Below are positions 9,701-16,012 of a DNA stretch of 40,982 bases, piece after piece. The translations under genes and the position numbers were made by a program. The DNA is from an uncultured Prevotellaceae bacterium (GTDB lineage: Bacteria > Bacteroidota > Bacteroidia > Bacteroidales > Bacteroidaceae), in assembly GCA_905202115.1 (NCBI GenBank), contig CAJKQZ010000002.1:1-40982 (forward strand), read 5' to 3'. Within the stretch, counting starts at the first letter, position 1, and each line of letters begins with the position of its first letter. Under the pieces are notes generated by a model. The model was not told where the DNA came from and ran no database searches. It saw only the letters and a list, made by a program, of their open reading frames with translations.

Positions 9701-10142
9701 CGCGATGTTTTTCCCCGAACAGTTCGTTCCCGGCTCAAGCGAACGTATATCTTTATATAGGGAGCTCGATTCCATAGAAAGCGACGAGGAACTTTCGGCC
9801 TACCGCAAACGTCTGGAAGACCGTTTCGGTGCTTTGCCGCCTCAGGCCGAAGAGTTAATGAACGTGGTTTCCCTCCGCCAAAAAGGACACAAGCTCGGCA
9901 TTGAAAGAATAATACTCAAGAACGGCCTTATGCTGCTTTATTTCGTATCCGACAATGAAAGCGTTTACTACAAAAGCTCCACTTTTGAGAAAGTAATAGG
10001 CTATGCCATGCGCCACATACACACCTGCAAACTCGAGGAAATAAAATCGAAACGCAGAATGCTCATTCAGAATATCAAATCGGTTGCAAGCGCAACGAGC
10101 GTTCTGGATGAAATAATACAAAACGGAAGTAAAACGCCTTAA
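6777..10142 (+). CDS. mfd: Transcription-repair coupling factor
   Basis: Mfd displaces RNA polymerase stalled at DNA lesions and recruits UvrA. At 1121 residues it is full length. The N-terminal third is the UvrB-like module (CGGCNDVMFYPSSYR onward). The CarD-like RNA-polymerase-interaction domain begins near residue 430 (ELRVGDYVVHVDHGVGKF). The helicase motor follows: Walker A GDVGFGKTE near 582, DEEQ near 683, TATPIPRTLQ, and the QMRGRVGRS motif. The C-terminal TRCF domain closes the protein. The start is GTG at 6777; there is no ATG nearby in frame, though the frame is open further upstream. It is divergent from the OmpA-type gene and convergent with the histidine phosphatase, whose stop codon is only about 11 bases away. 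Confidence 0.97.
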   Translation: MKLEELSAKYTKNPSLLQLGEAIAQKDGNNTIKVTGVQGSAAAVILSALWKKAGNAARYLCVLNDEDEAGYFFQDFKALCGGCNDVMFYPSSYRLKGSKYVPDDGNGILRTEALGKIVANDSRIAIVTYPEALAEKVSDGRTLAEYSMKVAKGDVIDISELETQLTQWGFKSVDYVYQPGEFALRGSIVDIFSFTSDNPFRLDFFGDEIDSIRTFDIRSQLSIEPQDSVIIAPQAKASGNGGVSLMQLLPEKTLYVVKDTQFVSERIDATAEKIIAAKSMEQQTPDNSLFVSGKDFIESINSHKSIKLESAKTKTAGNTVTFSTHLQPMFHKNFDLAKNTFESYTNKNYEVFVAADNAKQLERLKSIFTDLNSKATFSPLSGTIHKGFADDDLKLCIFTDHEIFDRFHRYNFHNNSTQNGHVALTLKEIGELRVGDYVVHVDHGVGKFAGLVNMHSGNAAQEMIKLTYANDDVVLVSINSLHKLSKYRGKEGEAPRLNHLGTGAWQRLKDRTKKKIKDIARDLIKLYSERLQKEGFQFSADNYLQHELEASFIYEDTPDQLKATLAVKADMEKARPMDRLICGDVGFGKTEIAIRAAFKAACDGKQTAVMVPTTLLAFQHFKTFSERLKNFPVRVDYLSRSRSAAQTKQVLKDLSDGKIDIIIGTHKLVGRNVKFKDLGLLIIDEEQKFGVAVKEKLRQMKVNVDTLTLTATPIPRTLQFSFMGARDLSVIQTPPPNRYPIETQVCTFSENTIADAINFEMRRSGQVFFVCNRISRLPDIENFIHRIIPEARIAIGHGQMPPEQLENTIIDFINYDYDILLSTTIVENGVDIPNVNTIIIDGAQNFGLSDLHQMRGRVGRSNKKAYCYLLAPPLSSLPNDSRRRLEAIENFSDLGSGINIAMQDLDIRGAGNLLGAEQSGFIADLGYETYQKILNEAVSELKAKEFSSLYEEDMKDSNNDHGDYFVEECVIESDLAMFFPEQFVPGSSERISLYRELDSIESDEELSAYRKRLEDRFGALPPQAEELMNVVSLRQKGHKLGIERIILKNGLMLLYFVSDNESVYYKSSTFEKVIGYAMRHIHTCKLEEIKSKRRMLIQNIKSVASATSVLDEIIQNGSKTP

Positions 10143-10153
10143 AGGCCTTAATG

Positions 10154-10720
10154 TCAGTTTGCCGACGCTTCATCCTTGCCTTCTTCCTTAAAAAGGTATG
10201 ATATTCTATTCTCAATCCTGATTATACGGCATTCGGCGTTGGCTATTCTCGGTATTTCGTTTCTTGCCACCCCGCTTGCTGCCGCCAATATGCAACGGTT
10301 GATAAAGCCGTGCCCTACCGCCAATATTTTCTTGCCGTCGTATTTCTCGAACATGGCGTTAAGAAACTCCACAGCCCTGTTCATTCCTTGCTCAAGGGTT
10401 TCAACGCTGTCGGGAAAGCGTTCCAGTTTTTTCGCTTCCTCACACAACACACCGGTAAGCGTTCCCCAATCTCTTTCACGCAGGAGAACGCACTCTTCGA
10501 CCGGCAGATTAAAAGACTTATTCAAAATCCGGGCCGAATCCATTGCTCGTTTCAAATCGCTCGACACTATTGCATCGAACTGCAAGCCGTCCAATTTGCG
10601 GCGCAACCCCTCTACCTGTTCCTTTCCCACCTCATTAAGATGACCGTGCGTGCAGCCCTGAAGAATACCAGCCCTGTTCTCAACGGTTTCGCCATGCCTT
10701 ACCAAATATATTGTCAACAT
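10154..10720 (-). CDS. Histidine phosphatase family protein (phosphoglycerate-mutase-like)
   Basis: This 188-residue protein has the RHG signature at residues 8-10 (VRHGET), a second arginine at R58 (LKRAMDSA), the acid residue E82 in RERDWG, and the second catalytic histidine H137 in AVGHGF. These are the phosphohistidine-pocket residues of the branch that contains cofactor-dependent phosphoglycerate mutase, CobC and broad-specificity phosphatases. At this length a small-molecule phosphatase is likelier than a glycolytic mutase (usually about 250 residues). No cobalamin genes are nearby to suggest CobC. The substrate is not determinable. It is transcribed towards mfd. Confidence 0.85.
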   Translation of the reverse strand: MLTIYLVRHGETVENRAGILQGCTHGHLNEVGKEQVEGLRRKLDGLQFDAIVSSDLKRAMDSARILNKSFNLPVEECVLLRERDWGTLTGVLCEEAKKLERFPDSVETLEQGMNRAVEFLNAMFEKYDGKKILAVGHGFINRCILAAASGVARNEIPRIANAECRIIRIENRISYLFKEEGKDEASAN

Positions 10721-10787
10721 ATCAATACAGCATATAAAATTTCGTATGCAAAATTAATAATTGTAGAAATTACAAGGGCCTGAATAA

Positions 10788-10811
10788 TTTGTTTGTATAT
10801 TAGCAAACAAA
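10788..10811. promoter_or_regulatory. Inverted repeat upstream of the HdeD-like gene
   Basis: TTTGTTTG (10788-10795) and CAAACAAA (10804-10811) are perfect 8-base arms around TATATTAG, which resembles a -7 box with one change. The repeat sits 13 bases before the ATG at 10825 and could be an operator or a leader hairpin. Confidence 0.35.
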
Positions 10812-10824
10812 AAATTATCTGATT

Positions 10825-11424
10825 ATGAACAATAATAAAGTATCAATTGCAAGAGCATTGCTCGCTATCACAACAGGAGTATTACTTGTAGCCTATCCCG
10901 ACTACACAACAAAACTCATGGTTATAGCAATAGGACTACTGTTCCTCGTTCCGGGGCTAATATCAATAGTCTCTACGTTCATTCGTACAAAAAAACCTGT
11001 GGATGAAGAGTTCATAAAAGAACACAGAAAAGCATTCCCCATTCTCGGAATAGGAAGCAGCATTCTCGGCCTGGTTATGGTCATAATTCCTATGGTTTTC
11101 ATAACAGCCGTGATGTACATTCTCGGCGCAACACTCGTAATAGCAGGAATCTACCAAATAATAGGCTACCGCTCCTACTCCGATATAATAATAACGCCTG
11201 TCTGGATTTACGCTGTATCAGTGCTGATTATACTGGCCGGAATATTCATATTCCTCAACCCTATCGAGACAGCCTCTCTCCCGTTCTTTGTACTCGGAAT
11301 AAGCAGCATGGTATACGGTATCTCGGAATTCATCAATATTTTCAGAATAAAGAAAATGCTCGGCAAGGAACAACGCCGCATAGAAAGTCTGGAAAACATC
11401 GGCTCCGCCGACAACGCCGACTGA
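10825..11424 (+). CDS. HdeD-like (DUF308) integral membrane protein
   Basis: This 199-residue protein is almost entirely hydrophobic. Six probable membrane helices fall in three pairs, for example LLAITTGVLLVAYPDY, LMVIAIGLLFLVPGLISI, ILGIGSSILGLVMVIIPMVF and VWIYAVSVLIILAGIFIFL. The repeated pattern of a helix, a short hinge with proline and tyrosine, then another helix fits the DUF308/HdeD family, whose Escherichia coli member is linked to acid resistance. The role here is unknown. A charged C-terminal tail (KKMLGKEQRRIESLE) is probably cytoplasmic. It appears to be a single gene, followed by a 676-base gap containing repeat B2. Confidence 0.75.
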   Translation: MNNNKVSIARALLAITTGVLLVAYPDYTTKLMVIAIGLLFLVPGLISIVSTFIRTKKPVDEEFIKEHRKAFPILGIGSSILGLVMVIIPMVFITAVMYILGATLVIAGIYQIIGYRSYSDIIITPVWIYAVSVLIILAGIFIFLNPIETASLPFFVLGISSMVYGISEFINIFRIKKMLGKEQRRIESLENIGSADNAD

Positions 11425-11523
11425 ATACCGCGCTATTTTCTCACAGGCAGGCCTTCTTTCGGCTTCTCCTCTATTGCAAAGAAAAATTACCGGCCCGATA
11501 AAAAATCTGTGCAAAAAATAAAG

Positions 11524-11715
11524 AAAAAATTTTTTTGCACGATAAAAAAGTTCCCGCAGATAATTCAAAATACATAGGAGATAATTCAAAATATGTCTGA
11601 GATATTTTAAAATATCTCAGACATATTTTTTGCTACATATACACCTGCTGATTTTCAAGCGCTTGGCGGATGACCGTTTTTGTCTGCAAAACCCTACGAA
11701 AGGAAGCCGACGATT
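11524..11715 (+). repeat. Family B palindromic repeat, copy B2
   Basis: The core is a perfect 42-base palindrome at 11588-11629 centred on ATTTTAAAAT, with ATGTCTGAGAT and its complement as half sites. To the left are two tandem AGATAATTCAAAATA units and the GTTCCCGCAG motif. To the right are TTTGCTACATATACACCTG, GATTTTCAAGCGCTTG and ACCGTTTTTGTCTGC, all shared with B3, B4 and B5. An additional 10-base-pair hairpin, GTGCAAAAAA with TTTTTTGCAC (11509-11518 and 11531-11540), overlaps the left edge. Confidence 0.9.
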
Positions 11716-12066
11716 TTATGGCCGGTAACATTTTCCTTAAACCCGAATCGGATGTCTGAATTTTCCTGTATTACATAACAGCGAAAAACATATACGACAA
11801 ATTCTGACTAAACAGCGTTTTTTCATTTAACAGACGCATTGCAAACACGAAAATTCATTTGCACAAACAACATTTAAGACGTGCAAAAGAAACGTATTTT
11901 GTTAAAACAAACGAAGAAATAAGGTTTCAAATGAAACTATTGCCCTTGTTTCGATTTAACTCTGTATTTCAGATTATTAAACGAAATACAAATCTTAACT
12001 TTTGTAAAGTTTAAGTGAATTAATAGTTAAAATCTAATAACCTGAAAGATAAAAATTCATAAGGCG
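11716..12066. other. AT-rich intergenic stretch
   Basis: No reading frame or RNA gene is recognisable here. It is A/T rich with short dyads such as GTTTCA-AA-TGAAAC near 11934-11947, which are not strong enough to call a site. It presumably holds the leader or control region of the downstream operon. Confidence 0.5.
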
Positions 12067-12074
12067 TAATTTTG
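12067..12074 (+). promoter_or_regulatory. Probable -7 box of the oxidoreductase operon
   Basis: TAATTTTG fits TAnnTTTG and lies 26 bases before the ATG of the TPR gene. No TTG is found at the expected upstream distance, so the promoter call rests on the -7 box and position alone. Confidence 0.4.
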
Positions 12075-12100
12075 CTCATGAAAACTCAGAAACCATTGCA

Positions 12101-12373
12101 ATGGCTGATTTGAGCAAGATACAAACAAATATCGACCAGAACAAAATAGATGTTGCCATAGAACAACTCGGAGAACTTATAAAAGAAAATCCGGGCGACG
12201 ACAAATTGTATTACCTTATGGGCAACGCTTACCGGAAGCAGGAAAATTGGCAAATGGCAATCAATAGCTATCTCGAGGCCGTGGAAATAAATCCCGACAA
12301 CCCCGCAGCCGAAGCCAAAGACATGCTTCTGGATATTCTGGAATTCTACAACAAAGACATGTATAATCAATAA
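12101..12373 (+). CDS. TPR-repeat protein, first gene of the 2-oxoacid oxidoreductase operon
   Basis: This 90-residue protein contains about two tetratricopeptide repeats. The clearest, residues about 35-68, reads DDKLYYLMGNAYRKQENW and continues with a partner helix AINSYLEAVEINPDN. It has no signal peptide. The next gene starts 12 bases after its stop and the rest of the operon encodes a ferredoxin-linked oxidoreductase, so a role as assembly or scaffolding partner is a reasonable inference, not a demonstrated function. Small TPR genes at the head of this operon are, to my knowledge, common in Bacteroidales. Confidence 0.75.
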   Translation: MADLSKIQTNIDQNKIDVAIEQLGELIKENPGDDKLYYLMGNAYRKQENWQMAINSYLEAVEINPDNPAAEAKDMLLDILEFYNKDMYNQ

Positions 12374-12385
12374 ATATAGTCGTAA

Positions 12386-12619
12386 ATGAGCAGAATGAGA
12401 GGAGCTATCGTCATCGACACCGACAAGTGCAAAGGCTGCAGCCTTTGTGCGGTTGCCTGTCCGATGAAAATTCTGGAATTAGCTCCCAAAAAAGTAAACC
12501 GCAGAGGTTATCCTTACATAAGCGTCATTGATGAAGAGAAATGCACCGGCTGCGCTTCGTGCGCGATAGTATGCCCCGACAGCTGCATATCCGTATACCG
12601 GAAAAAAGAGGAGGTCTGA
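12386..12619 (+). CDS. 2x[4Fe-4S] ferredoxin subunit of 2-oxoacid:ferredoxin oxidoreductase
   Basis: This 77-residue protein has two full cluster motifs: C15, C18, C21 and C25 in CKGCSLCAVACP, and C53, C56, C59 and C63 in CTGCASCAIVCP. It is the delta (KorD/VorD/PorD-like) subunit that passes electrons from the TPP centre to ferredoxin. It lies between the TPR gene and the alpha subunit, with one base between its stop and the next ATG, implying translational coupling. Confidence 0.9.
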   Translation: MSRMRGAIVIDTDKCKGCSLCAVACPMKILELAPKKVNRRGYPYISVIDEEKCTGCASCAIVCPDSCISVYRKKEEV

Positions 12620-12620
12620 A

Positions 12621-13715
12621 ATGGAAGATTCTAAAATAGTATTGTTAAAAGGCAACGAAGCCATAGCGCATGCCGCAATCAGGTGCGGAGCCGACGCATT
12701 TTTCGGCTATCCTATCACACCCCAGTCTGAAGTTCTTGAAACACTGGCCGAACTGAAACCCTGGGAAACCACAGGAATGGTAGTGCTTCAGGCCGAAAGC
12801 GAGGTATCTTCCATAAATATGCTCTACGGAGCCGGCGGTTCAGGCAAAAGAGCATTCACTTCATCGTCCAGCCCCGGCGTTGCACTCATGCAGGAAGGAA
12901 TAAGCTATATGGCAGGCGCCGAAATACCCGGACTTATTGTAAACGTACAGCGCGGAGGCCCCGGTCTCGGAACCATTCAGCCGAGTCAGAGCGACTACAA
13001 CCAGGCCACACGCGGAGGCGGCAATGGAGACTACAACGTAGTTGTGTTGGCTCCCGCTTCGGTACAGGAAATGGCCGATTTCGTAGACCTTGCATTCGAG
13101 ATAGCCTTTAAATACCGCAACCCTGTAATGATTCTTTCGGACGGAGTAATCGGCCAGATGATGGAAAAAGTGGTTCTTCCTCCCATAAAACCACGCCTTA
13201 CCGAGGATGAAATCGCAGAAAAGTATCCCTGGGCAACAAACGGACACGGACTTAAAAAACGCGGGCCGAACATTCTTACGTCGCTCGAGCTCGACCCTGC
13301 CGTAATGGAACAGCGCAACATTCATCTGCAACAAAAATACGACGAGATACGCAAGAACGAAGTACGTTACGAAACCATTCAGTGCGAAGACGCAGACTAT
13401 ATAATAGTTGCCTTCGGCTCAGCGGCAAGAATCTCACAGAAAGCAATTGAAATGGCACGCAGCGAAGGTATAAAGCTCGGCCTTTTCCGTCCTATCACCC
13501 TGTGGCCGTTCCCCTTCGAAGCAATTGAAAAACTTTCGGCAAAAACGAAAGGTTTCCTCGTAGCCGAGATAAACGGCGGGCAAATGATTTACGACGTACG
13601 CCTTGCCGCAGGAAAGGATGTGCCGGTTGAACACTTCGGACGCCAGGGCGGAATAGTTCCCGCCCCCGACGAAATATTCAAGGCGTTCAAAGAGAAACTA
13701 ATCAACAGGAAATAG
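12621..13715 (+). CDS. vorB: 2-oxoacid:ferredoxin oxidoreductase alpha subunit (VorB/KorA-like)
   Basis: At 364 residues this is the alpha subunit of a CoA-dependent 2-oxoacid:ferredoxin oxidoreductase. Diagnostic features are the N-terminal FFGYPITPQSEVLE motif, the GGSGKRAFTSSSSPGVALM segment, the RGGPGLGTIQPSQSDY motif, and the C-terminal LFRPITLWPFP and EINGGQMIYDVR segments. Together with the beta, gamma and ferredoxin subunits it makes a four-subunit enzyme like archaeal VOR. Sequence alone does not separate branched-chain 2-oxoacid (Vor) from 2-oxoglutarate (Kor) specificity; Vor-like is my preference from overall pattern. The reaction links acyl-CoA formation to reduced ferredoxin in anaerobic metabolism. 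Confidence 0.88.
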   Translation: MEDSKIVLLKGNEAIAHAAIRCGADAFFGYPITPQSEVLETLAELKPWETTGMVVLQAESEVSSINMLYGAGGSGKRAFTSSSSPGVALMQEGISYMAGAEIPGLIVNVQRGGPGLGTIQPSQSDYNQATRGGGNGDYNVVVLAPASVQEMADFVDLAFEIAFKYRNPVMILSDGVIGQMMEKVVLPPIKPRLTEDEIAEKYPWATNGHGLKKRGPNILTSLELDPAVMEQRNIHLQQKYDEIRKNEVRYETIQCEDADYIIVAFGSAARISQKAIEMARSEGIKLGLFRPITLWPFPFEAIEKLSAKTKGFLVAEINGGQMIYDVRLAAGKDVPVEHFGRQGGIVPAPDEIFKAFKEKLINRK

Positions 13716-13782
13716 AGAAACGCATTCTGACAAAACAGGCAAACAACCGGCCCACGGACAAAAAGACAATCATAAAAGCGAC

Positions 13783-14025
13783 ATGACAACAGATAACGAC
13801 AATCGGATTCCCCGACATCGCCACACGCGCTCCGGCAAAGAAAGCGCTTCACGCCTGCTGCTACGCAACATAATGAACCTTTTTTTCATTATCGCGGTAA
13901 TTGTTCTTATTGTACTTTACTTCGTTCGTCCGGGCATTCAGCAAACCAGCGGCTATATAGTATTCGCAATGTTTACCGTAGCGATAAAAATAGCTGAAAT
14001 GGTTATACGCTTTCTCCCCAAATAA
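13783..14025 (+). CDS. Small two-helix membrane protein embedded in the oxidoreductase operon
   Basis: This 80-residue protein has a basic, polar N-terminus (about residues 1-30, rich in arginine and histidine) and two hydrophobic helices, NLFFIIAVIVLIVLYFV and YIVFAMFTVAIKIAEMVI. It lies between the alpha and beta subunit genes, on the same strand, with 67 and 79 bases of spacing. I do not recognise the family. Its position suggests co-expression with the soluble enzyme, perhaps as a membrane anchor, but that is inference. Confidence 0.7.
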   Translation: MTTDNDNRIPRHRHTRSGKESASRLLLRNIMNLFFIIAVIVLIVLYFVRPGIQQTSGYIVFAMFTVAIKIAEMVIRFLPK

Positions 14026-14104
14026 AAATCGGATTTTATAAAGGCGTTCGTACACAAAAAGAGCCACTTTGCAGAAGTAGCAGCTTACGAAAAAACAACG
14101 AACC

Positions 14105-14872
14105 ATGACAAGAGAAGAAATAATACAACCACAAAATCTCGTTTACGGCAAATCTCCGCTCGTAAACGACGTTCACATGCACTATTGCCCTGGATGTACC
14201 CACGGAGTGGTGCACAAACTTGTAGCCGAGGTAATCGACGAAATGAATCTTGCAGAGAAAACCATAGGGGTGTGCCCTGTGGGATGTGCGGTCTTTGCAT
14301 ACCGCTACCTCGACATAGACTGGCAAGAAGCGGCTCACGGACGTGCGCCCGCCGTAGCCACCGCCTGCAAGCGCTTATGGCCCGACCGTCTGGTCTTCAC
14401 GTATCAGGGCGACGGCGACCTGGCCTGCATAGGTACGGCCGAAACCATTCACGCTCTCAACCGCGGCGAAAAGATAACCATTATTTTCATAAACAACGCC
14501 ATTTACGGAATGACGGGCGGCCAAATGGCCCCGACAACGCTCGTGGGAATGAAAACATCTACCTGTCCCTACGGCCGCGATGTCAAACTGCACGGTTATC
14601 CTCTTAAAATCACGGAAATCGCGGCACAACTCGAAGGAACTGCCTACGTAACGCGCCAAAGCGTTGAGACTGTAGCCGCAATACGCAAGGCAAAGAAAGC
14701 AATACGCCATGCTTTCGAGAACTCTATGAACGGAATAGGTTCAAATCTCATTGAGATAGTATCTACCTGCTCGTCGGGCTGGAAAATGACACCCGACGCG
14801 GCAAACAAATGGATGGAAGAAAACATGTTCCCCTATTATCCCATAGGCGATATAAAAGACGTACAGCCATGA
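14105..14872 (+). CDS. 2-oxoacid:ferredoxin oxidoreductase beta subunit (TPP-binding, KorB/VorA-like)
   Basis: This 255-residue protein holds the thiamine diphosphate site. The GDGD motif at residues 102-105 and the NN pair at 130-131 form the classical TPP/Mg binding motif (YQGDGDLACIG to FINNAIYGMTGGQ). HYCPGCTHG near residue 26 and CPVGC near 57 are typical of beta subunits. The C-terminus contains VSTCSSGWKMTPDAA, typical of the two-chain Kor/Vor type. Its stop overlaps the ATG of the gamma subunit by four bases (ATGA). Confidence 0.92.
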   Translation: MTREEIIQPQNLVYGKSPLVNDVHMHYCPGCTHGVVHKLVAEVIDEMNLAEKTIGVCPVGCAVFAYRYLDIDWQEAAHGRAPAVATACKRLWPDRLVFTYQGDGDLACIGTAETIHALNRGEKITIIFINNAIYGMTGGQMAPTTLVGMKTSTCPYGRDVKLHGYPLKITEIAAQLEGTAYVTRQSVETVAAIRKAKKAIRHAFENSMNGIGSNLIEIVSTCSSGWKMTPDAANKWMEENMFPYYPIGDIKDVQP

Positions 14873-15405
14873 CAAATGAAATTATAATCTCCGGATTCGG
14901 AGGACAAGGAGTCCTGTCGATGGGAAAGATTCTTGCGTATGCAGGACTTATGGAAGGAAAAGAAGTAACGTGGATGCCGGCCTACGGACCGGAGCAGCGC
15001 GGCGGAACGGCAAATGTCACAGTAATCGTAAGCGACGAGAAAATATCGTCGCCCATACTCAGCACTTTCGACACGGCCATTCTTTTGAACCAGCCCTCGC
15101 TCGAAAAATTCGAAAGCAAGATAAAACCTGGCGGAACGCTCATTTATGATGCTTTCGGGGTGAGCATACCTCCCACACGCACCGACATAAACGTTTATTG
15201 CATTCACGCAATGGACGCAGCAGCCGAACTGAAAATGATGAAAGCGTTCAACATGGTGGTATTAGGATCTTTCCTCAAGAAACATCCGATAGTAACCATT
15301 GACAACGTCATCGCGGCTCTGAAAAAGACACTTCCCGAGCGTCACCACAAACTTATTCCGCTCAATGAGCAAGCAATACAAAAAGGGATGGAAATCATCG
15401 GATAA
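14869..15405 (+). CDS. 2-oxoacid:ferredoxin oxidoreductase gamma subunit (KorC/VorC-like)
   Basis: This 178-residue subunit is recognised by the N-terminal IIISGFGGQGVLSMGKIL motif and by WMPAYGPEQRGGTANVTVI, which are standard for the gamma domain that binds CoA in these enzymes. The start is ATG at 14869, overlapping the beta-subunit stop. A longer in-frame reading from 14809 lies inside the beta gene and would put about 20 arginine-rich residues before the motif, so I reject it. This is the last gene of the operon; a strong terminator follows at 15424-15463. Confidence 0.92.
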   Translation: MTNEIIISGFGGQGVLSMGKILAYAGLMEGKEVTWMPAYGPEQRGGTANVTVIVSDEKISSPILSTFDTAILLNQPSLEKFESKIKPGGTLIYDAFGVSIPPTRTDINVYCIHAMDAAAELKMMKAFNMVVLGSFLKKHPIVTIDNVIAALKKTLPERHHKLIPLNEQAIQKGMEIIG

Positions 15406-15423
15406 AAACATACAGATATATTA

Positions 15424-15463
15424 CATCGCCGGCTTTGTATAGAGAAATACAAAGCCGGCGATG
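15424..15463 (+). terminator. Intrinsic terminator of the 2-oxoacid oxidoreductase operon
   Basis: A perfect 17-base-pair stem (15424-15440 with 15447-15463), including CGCCGGCTTTG, has a six-base loop and is followed by CTTTTAT. It begins 19 bases after the gamma-subunit stop. Confidence 0.9.
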
Positions 15464-15509
15464 CTTTTATATTATCTCTTTGTCGTATCCACACCGCTCT
15501 ATTCCAACG

Positions 15510-15735
15510 ACACATGCCAGGCCGCAGTTTCCATAACGCCGAAACCGACGCCGAATCTTTCGGAACCTGACATTTTGTCAGATTGTCAAACCTGCCGCCC
15601 GCATTGGGAAAAACGCCTCCCGCTTACGAAAAAAATTATCTCAGACATATTTTGAATTATCTCTGAGATATTTTAAAATATGTCTGAGATAATTTTTTGA
15701 GCTTTTTTGCCAGCAAGACACTTGAAGTTTGTAAG
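15510..15735 (+). repeat. Family A palindromic repeat, copy A2
   Basis: Perfect 23-base inverted arms lie at 15631-15653 and 15675-15697. The left outer hairpin TGACATTTTGTCA is at 15568-15580. The right outer hairpin has decayed; the matching place reads GACACTTGAAGTTTG. The CTCCCGCTT motif before the core is shared with A1, A3 and A4. This is one of the two more diverged copies. Confidence 0.9.
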
Positions 15736-15790
15736 TAGGTAAACAAACACTTTCTTTTTTATACGGATTATTTTACTCTAAAATAATAAA

Positions 15791-15834
15791 AAGCCACTAA
15801 TAATTAGAAACAATTTTCTAATTATTAGTGGCTT
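15791..15834 (-). terminator. Terminator of the tRNA-Pro gene
   Basis: A perfect 20-base-pair stem (15791-15810 with 15815-15834) has the four-base loop CAAT and is followed on the minus strand by TTTATTATTT. It begins nine bases after the tRNA 3' end. Confidence 0.85.
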
Positions 15835-15842
15835 GAAATTTG

Positions 15843-15917
15843 TCGGGGTGAAAGGATTCGAACCTTCGACCCCCTGCTCCCAAAGCAGGTGCGCTAACCG
15901 GACTGCGCTACACCCCG
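15843..15917 (-). tRNA. tRNA-Pro, anticodon UGG
   Basis: The minus strand folds as a complete 75-base tRNA. The acceptor stem CGGGGTG pairs with CACCCCG, with discriminator A. The anticodon stem CCTGC/GCAGG has the loop TTTGGGA with anticodon TGG. The T arm contains GGTTCGAATCC. The CCA end is not encoded. The gene stands alone, with its own promoter and terminator. Confidence 0.97.
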
Positions 15918-15929
15918 TAAATTTGAATG

Positions 15930-15959
15930 CAAATTTAAACAAAAAATCCCACAAGACAA
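15930..15959 (-). promoter_or_regulatory. Promoter of tRNA-Pro
   Basis: On the minus strand TTG (15957-15959), 19 bases, then TAAATTTG (15930-15937) fits the Bacteroidota housekeeping promoter. The -7 box ends 12 bases before the tRNA 5' end, which would give a very short leader. Confidence 0.65.
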
Positions 15960-16012
15960 TAATAGATATGTGACGATTTGCTGCTGTGATTATTTTTTAT
16001 TGTACTTCGTAA

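Noticed and set aside
11218..11589. Reading frames running through the palindromic repeats (also 8-214, 15461-15655, 26312-26494, 5353-5559 antisense)
   Set aside because: They arise because the repeats are low in stop codons in some frames, lack conserved frame between copies, and overlap real gene ends.
14809..14868. Longer N-terminus for the gamma subunit
   Set aside because: It lies inside the beta gene, encodes an arginine-rich stretch unlike the family, and the ATG at 14869 with ATGA overlap is typical.
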